From an uncultured Lachnospiraceae bacterium (GTDB lineage: Bacteria; Bacillota; Clostridia; Lachnospirales; Lachnospiraceae), in contig CAKRPI010000084.1 in assembly GCA_934376945.1 (NCBI GenBank), positions 1 to 10,119 on the forward strand: a stretch of DNA of 10,119 nt. The letters run 5' to 3'. The notes under the pieces are model-generated. The model was not told the origin of the DNA. It saw only the letters and a list, made by a program, of their open reading frames with translations, and did no database searches. The translations under genes were made by a program, and so were the position numbers. Positions 6,174-10,119 of the stretch are shown piece by piece (position 1 is the stretch's first letter; each line of letters begins with the position of its first letter).

Positions 6174-7532
6174 TCAGGCCTGTTGCTGATCGATCATCAG
6201 ATTCAGGATTGTCACATCGGTATCCTTCATACCGACTCTTCCGACATAGCCCATATTCCGAATCGTATCTTCTACATTATCTTTGACAAGTCCTTCACCC
6301 GGCTGGAAACAGTGATTTGCGCTTCCGAGTGTGTACGCCATGATCGCCGCATCCACTGCAGATGCAATCTTTGCCGCACAGGATGACTTCGCACCGTCAC
6401 ATACCATTCCACTTGTGTTGGCCAGTGCATTTGTAATCGTTCGTGCAACTGACTCATAATCTCCGCCGTTCAGCCATGTGATTGCCGCCCCGGCTCCACA
6501 TGCAGCACTGACCGCTCCACAGTATGCGGAAAGACTTCCGATATAGGACTTCTGATGGATTGCCACCAGATTGCTCACTACGAGTGCGCGATACAGCTTT
6601 TCTTCGGATACCTTCAGCTCCTTTGCATATTCAATAACCGGAAGAGAGCACGTCATACCCTGATTGCCGCTGCCGGAATTGATCACAACCGGCATGGAAC
6701 AGCCATTCATTCGGGCATCTGAGCCTGCTGCCGCCTTTGCCTTTGCCCGGATCTTGACGTCATCCCCGTATGCACTTAAAAGCGTCCGGCCGACCTCTGC
6801 GCCATAATGATTGCGCAGGCCCTCCTCTGAAATAGCAGTATTCATCTCAATCTGCCTTCCGATCACATCCTCAATATCAGATATCCGCACCTCCTGCGCA
6901 AACTGAAGGATATCAGCCACGTTTAAAAGCGCACGCTTATCACTTTTTTCCTGCGACTCATCTTTTTCGTCTGCAGCAGCTGCTTTTTCAAACAGTACCT
7001 CTGAGTCCTTCTCGATTCGGATGATATTCGTATGCTTGTCTTCAATCGTAACGGATGCCGTATGTCCGTTTTCTGTCAGCACCGCACGGATATAGAGATT
7101 CGCAACACCCTCCTGCAGATAGCAGGTACAGAATTTTTTCTCCAGCAGCAGCTGCGTTCTCTCTCGCTGCTCCTGTGTGATTCCCTCCAGTACTTCCAGT
7201 TCTCTTGAGGCATCCCCGCCGCATAATCCAAGAAGTGCTGCAGCCTCGATTCCGCGCATGCCGCCGGAATTCGGTACCGTCACACTCTTTACATTTTTGA
7301 TAATATTGCCGCTGCAGTAAACGTCCAGATGACCGTCCTTCCACCAGTCTGCATTCTTCTGATCTTCTGTTCTATCTTCTTTTGATAAACCGATCCTTCC
7401 ATCCGGATTTTTCAGCACTTCCGCAGCCTTTGCTGCGGCATAGGCAATCGCGATCGGTTCCGTACAGCCCAGTGCCGGAACCAGCTCTTCTTTTAAAATT
7501 TCAATGTAGCTTCGATAAATTTTTTCTTCCAT
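6174..7532 (-). CDS. cyuA: L-cysteine desulfidase (CyuA/YhaM, UPF0597; serine dehydratase alpha-like fold)
   Basis: The family converts L-cysteine to pyruvate, ammonia and hydrogen sulfide in the cytoplasm using a [4Fe-4S] cluster rather than PLP. The 452 residues carry the N-terminal VPALGCTEPIAIAYAAA motif with Cys23 (the family's proposed active-site base), VTVPNSGGMRG (84-94), GSDARMNGC (270-278), NSGSGNQGMTCSLPV (285-299), SAYCGA (335-340) and SGMVCDGAKSSCAAK (374-388). Cys338, Cys378 and Cys385 have the same 40- and 7-residue spacing as the cluster ligands I recall for Methanocaldococcus CdsB (282, 322, 329). Two charged insertions (about 45-68 and 183-201) make it slightly longer than the E. 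coli protein. AAGGGAT before the ATG supports the start. It follows the aldo/keto reductase gene after 58 bp and is the last gene of that run. Activity on serine or other substrates cannot be excluded. Confidence 0.9.
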   Translation of the reverse strand: MEEKIYRSYIEILKEELVPALGCTEPIAIAYAAAKAAEVLKNPDGRIGLSKEDRTEDQKNADWWKDGHLDVYCSGNIIKNVKSVTVPNSGGMRGIEAAALLGLCGGDASRELEVLEGITQEQRERTQLLLEKKFCTCYLQEGVANLYIRAVLTENGHTASVTIEDKHTNIIRIEKDSEVLFEKAAAADEKDESQEKSDKRALLNVADILQFAQEVRISDIEDVIGRQIEMNTAISEEGLRNHYGAEVGRTLLSAYGDDVKIRAKAKAAAGSDARMNGCSMPVVINSGSGNQGMTCSLPVIEYAKELKVSEEKLYRALVVSNLVAIHQKSYIGSLSAYCGAVSAACGAGAAITWLNGGDYESVARTITNALANTSGMVCDGAKSSCAAKIASAVDAAIMAYTLGSANHCFQPGEGLVKDNVEDTIRNMGYVGRVGMKDTDVTILNLMIDQQQA

Positions 7533-7590
7533 CTGTTATCCCTTTTTCCGTCAGTAAAAAATCCTCTGCAATCTGATCTGACCGTTTCGT

Positions 7591-8508
7591 TTACGGCAGC
7601 TGTTTTCCTGCTGCAAGGTAAACGCGGTACCACTCCTCGCGGGTCAGCACAATGTCAGCTGCCTTGCTGATGTCCTGAATTCGCTTCAGATTTGTACTTC
7701 CGACAATTGTCTGAATACCTGCCGGATGGCGCAGAATCCACGCAGTTGCGATCGCATTCTGGGTAACGCCATATTTCTTTGAAAGCTCATCCAGCACCTT
7801 GTTCAGTTCCGGGAATTTCTCGTTTCCGATAAAGATACCTTCAAACATTCCGTACTGGAACGGTGACCATGCCTGCAGTGTCAGCTTTTTCAGACGTGCG
7901 TACTCAATCAGGCTTCCGTCACGGCTGCAGCCTGCATCATTTTGGATATTGACATTCAGTCCGGCATCGATCGTCGGGCAGTGTGCTGCAGAAAACTGAA
8001 TCTGATCGATACAGATTTTTCCGCCGCAGTACTGATTCAGAAGCTCGATCTGCATCGGATTATGGTTGCTGACGCCAAATACTTTTACTTTTCCTGATTT
8101 TTCCAGGATATCAAACGCCTCTGCCACTTCTTCCGGCTCCATCAGGGCATCCGGACGGTGCAGAAGGAGAATGTCCACATAATCGGTCTTCAGACGCTTC
8201 AGGCTTCCATCTACGGAATTTAAAATATATTCCTTTGAAAAATCATAGCAAACGCCCGGACGGATCGCACATTTTGTCTGAATTACCATCTGCTCCCGAA
8301 GCTCCGGCGTCAGTACGTTTCCAAACACTGCCTCTGCCTCTCCGCCTGCATAAATATCCGCATGGTCAAAGAAGTTGATCCCCAGCTCCATTGAACCATC
8401 GATCAGGTTCCGGACTGCCTTTTCATCCGGAAGTCCCGTGATGCGCATGCATCCGATTCCGATTCTGGAAACCTCTTTTATTTTGTCACTGATCTGAAAT
8501 GTTTTCAT
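7591..8508 (-). CDS. Aldo/keto reductase family oxidoreductase (YdhF-like)
   Basis: This is a 305-residue NAD(P)H-dependent (beta/alpha)8-barrel oxidoreductase that reduces carbonyl substrates. The expected catalytic tetrad is visible: Asp48 and Tyr53 in NFFDHADIY, Lys79 in VIQTKC and His117 in ILLLHRPD. Further family marks are GIGCMR (17-22), VFGVSNHNP, IDQIQFS, LQAWSPFQYG and the C-terminal cofactor-binding region IQTIVGSTN. Length is usual. The layout resembles E. coli YdhF, whose physiological substrate is uncertain, so none is proposed here. The start is well defined by AAGGAGG seven to eight bases upstream. It begins 15 bp after the dipeptidase stop codon, so the two are almost certainly co-transcribed, with cyuA following. 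Confidence 0.93.
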   Translation of the reverse strand: MKTFQISDKIKEVSRIGIGCMRITGLPDEKAVRNLIDGSMELGINFFDHADIYAGGEAEAVFGNVLTPELREQMVIQTKCAIRPGVCYDFSKEYILNSVDGSLKRLKTDYVDILLLHRPDALMEPEEVAEAFDILEKSGKVKVFGVSNHNPMQIELLNQYCGGKICIDQIQFSAAHCPTIDAGLNVNIQNDAGCSRDGSLIEYARLKKLTLQAWSPFQYGMFEGIFIGNEKFPELNKVLDELSKKYGVTQNAIATAWILRHPAGIQTIVGSTNLKRIQDISKAADIVLTREEWYRVYLAAGKQLP

Positions 8509-8523
8509 TCTTATATCCTCCTT

Positions 8524-9885
8524 TTATTCCTGAAATGCTTCATCCAGCTTTCGCAGCGCTGCAATATAAATTTCCGCCGCATGCTTTATGTTTTCTATCG
8601 ATTCCGCCTCATCTGCGCAGTGGCAGTTTCCATGCCCCTCTTTCAGACCCGGCACAGAAAAATCACGCTCCTGTCCAGGTCCGAATGCTACGGCACGCGG
8701 AATTTTTCGTGCGTACGTACCGCCGCCCATCACGAACGGTTTGCCCTCCTGTTTCGTGGCTTCCCTCCATGCATCCATCAAAAGCTCCACAAACGGATGT
8801 GTTTTTTCCATATAATAAGGTGCTGAATCTTCCGTATGTGTCACGCTAAATCCGGCCTTTTCTGCTCTGTCCGTCAGCTTTTCCAAAAATGCCTCTGCCT
8901 TCATTGTCACCGGATATCGAATATCGAGCTGCACCGTCAGATAACCGTTTTCCAGCCGTGCCACGCCGGCATTACACGTCAGCCGTCCCGACACCTCATC
9001 CTCACATGCAATCCCGATTTTTTCTCCGTAACCATCTCCTGATGCGTCCGCTAAAAAGCTTACCAGCTGCTGAGTCTTCCAAGACAGCTTTTTCATCAGC
9101 CCCCGCTTCTCTAACTGGTCACACAGCACATGAAGCGCATTGACGGTGCCATCCGGAAATGCGGCGTGTCCGCCGATACCATCTGCCTCCACACGCTCTC
9201 CGCTCTCAAGTACCGCATACGCACGCGATGGCACGCTGTTTGGTACTGTTCCGCCGGAAAAATCAGAAAACTCTTCCGGCTTTTCCATACTTTGCAAGGT
9301 TATGTGATAATGCCCTTTCTCTCCGCAGCAGACCGGAAAGCCACAGTCCGCGACAAAGGAATACTCCGGTGCAGGATAATGAGAAAGATAATACTCCACA
9401 TCCTTCATCCCGCTCTCTTCCTGGCAGCCAAGAATCTGACGCACGCGAATGTTGCGAAGCCATCCATGCTCACTGCAGTACTTCATTGCATACAGCACGG
9501 CAATTGCCGGTCCCTTATTGTCCTGTACACCACGCCCGATCAAATAACCGTTTTTCTCTGTACATTCATACGGCGGATATTCCCAGCCGTCTCCTTCCGG
9601 TACAACATCGAGGTGATTCCAGATGCCGATCTCATGCATTCCTGCACCGGCTGTCAGGCAGAGACAGTAACCGTCCACATCCTCACAGCGAAATGCCTCA
9701 CGCATGCCGATCTCACGCATTTTCTCCAGAACTCTGCGGCACTGCGCGCCAAACGGCGCTCCCGGGATATCTGTCTCTTCGGATGCCACACTTGGGATCC
9801 CAATCAGTTGTGCGAGATCTCGTTTCATTTGCACTTCCTGATCAGTGATCCACAGCCGGATCTCTTCTTGTTCGTTTTTTTCCAC
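8524..9885 (-). CDS. M20 family metallopeptidase, PepV-like dipeptidase
   Basis: A cytoplasmic two-zinc aminopeptidase/dipeptidase of the M20 family, likely releasing amino acids from dipeptides. With the GTG start at 9885 the protein has 453 residues, close to PepV (about 470). Numbered from that start, predicted metal ligands are His91 and the bridging Asp122 (HLDVVPEGDGW, GRGVQDNKGP), Glu157 in GCQEESG, Asp180 in FVADCGFP and His422 in HCADEA; Glu156 is the catalytic base and Asp93 assists. The spacings 122-157-180 equal those of PepV (119-154-177). His240 in GGHAAFPDGTVNAL and the GGGTYARKIP loop fit the lid domain and substrate binding. The GTG is chosen because AAGGAGGAGG lies just upstream; a longer in-frame GTG at 9924 has no such site. 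The substrate is inferred from family only; M20 members also include deacetylases. It lies 75 bp after an AraC-family gene. Confidence 0.92.
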   Translation of the reverse strand: MEKNEQEEIRLWITDQEVQMKRDLAQLIGIPSVASEETDIPGAPFGAQCRRVLEKMREIGMREAFRCEDVDGYCLCLTAGAGMHEIGIWNHLDVVPEGDGWEYPPYECTEKNGYLIGRGVQDNKGPAIAVLYAMKYCSEHGWLRNIRVRQILGCQEESGMKDVEYYLSHYPAPEYSFVADCGFPVCCGEKGHYHITLQSMEKPEEFSDFSGGTVPNSVPSRAYAVLESGERVEADGIGGHAAFPDGTVNALHVLCDQLEKRGLMKKLSWKTQQLVSFLADASGDGYGEKIGIACEDEVSGRLTCNAGVARLENGYLTVQLDIRYPVTMKAEAFLEKLTDRAEKAGFSVTHTEDSAPYYMEKTHPFVELLMDAWREATKQEGKPFVMGGGTYARKIPRAVAFGPGQERDFSVPGLKEGHGNCHCADEAESIENIKHAAEIYIAALRKLDEAFQE

Positions 9886-9960
9886 CGATACCTCCTCCTT
9901 TTTCTCCTGTCCACATACGTTCACCTGCTCACTGCTCCAGAAAACAGTTCATTTGCACTC

Positions 9961-10119
9961 TTATTTTCCATCTGCATCTCCCGCCGCCCGGTACTTCTTC
10001 GGTGTCACCCCGGTTTCCTGTCGGAAGATCCGGATAAACTGCGAGGTATCATTATATCCTACCATCGAAGCCACCTCTGTTACCGACCATTTATCTTCCA
10101 TTAAAAGCTCTTTTGCATG
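9961..10119 (-). CDS. AraC-family transcriptional regulator, C-terminal end (partial)
   Basis: The last 52 codons of an open frame enter from the right edge and end at TAA (9963-9961). The peptide has the second helix-turn-helix signature of AraC/XylS proteins: AKELLMEDKWSVTEVASMVG, then YNDTSQFIRIFRQETGVTPK and KYR, followed by a short AAGDADGK tail. The G-Y-x5-F-x-R-x-F and G-x-TP-x-x-YR pattern is typical. The N-terminal ligand-sensing domain lies outside the window, so the inducer is unknown. It lies directly upstream of the dipeptidase gene on the same strand, with 75 bp between and no clear promoter or terminator. It could therefore be the first gene of the run and its regulator, which is inference. 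Confidence 0.9.
   Translation of the reverse strand, partial: HAKELLMEDKWSVTEVASMVGYNDTSQFIRIFRQETGVTPKKYRAAGDADGK

Noticed and set aside
9130..10104. A 324-codon open frame on the plus strand
   Set aside because: It is antisense to the dipeptidase gene and the AraC-family end, is rich in His, Cys and Arg, lacks a ribosome site and matches no family. The minus-strand frames have clear motifs.

Overview
The window looks like a housekeeping stretch of a Clostridia chromosome, most plausibly from a Lachnospiraceae-type gut anaerobe. This rests on moderate GC, strong AAGGAGG-type ribosome sites, a DUF1836 regulator, a YerC-family repressor, PcrA rather than UvrD-style neighbours, and an oxygen-sensitive Fe-S cysteine desulfidase. 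Species cannot be named from sequence alone. Ten of the eleven genes lie on the minus strand; the DUF1836 gene (4901-5518) is the exception. No insertion sequences, phage genes, tRNA, rRNA or CRISPR arrays were seen.

Left block, read right to left from about 4730: a 76-residue unrecognised protein, pcrA helicase, a small membrane-anchored very acidic protein with its own extended -10 promoter, a Rho-independent terminator (1640-1672), rlmD (Fe-S 23S rRNA m5U methyltransferase), and the first 25 codons of a membrane protein resembling NhaC-type Na+/H+ antiporters (cut by the window edge). The terminator lies only 20 bp before rlmD, so rlmD probably depends on read-through.

Centre: a divergent promoter region (4644-4900) separates the pcrA block from the DUF1836 gene. 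The DUF1836 promoter is near-consensus and is followed at once by a perfect A/T-rich dyad that could be an operator or a 5' mRNA stem-loop. The DUF1836 gene converges with yerC (TrpR-like), and a perfect 19-bp palindrome between A6 and T6 runs serves as a bidirectional terminator. yerC has its own promoter, whose -35 box lies inside another inverted repeat.

Right block, read right to left: the C-terminal end of an AraC-family regulator (cut by the right edge), an M20/PepV-like dipeptidase, an aldo/keto reductase and an L-cysteine desulfidase. Spacings are 75, 15 and 58 bp, with no convincing terminators between them. A reasonable inference is a peptide/cysteine catabolic unit: dipeptides are cleaved and cysteine is converted to pyruvate, ammonia and sulfide.

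No clearly new biological system is evident. The points most worth checking are the acidic membrane protein, the 76-residue protein before pcrA, the regulatory dyads, the read-through terminator and the putative cysteine/peptide operon.
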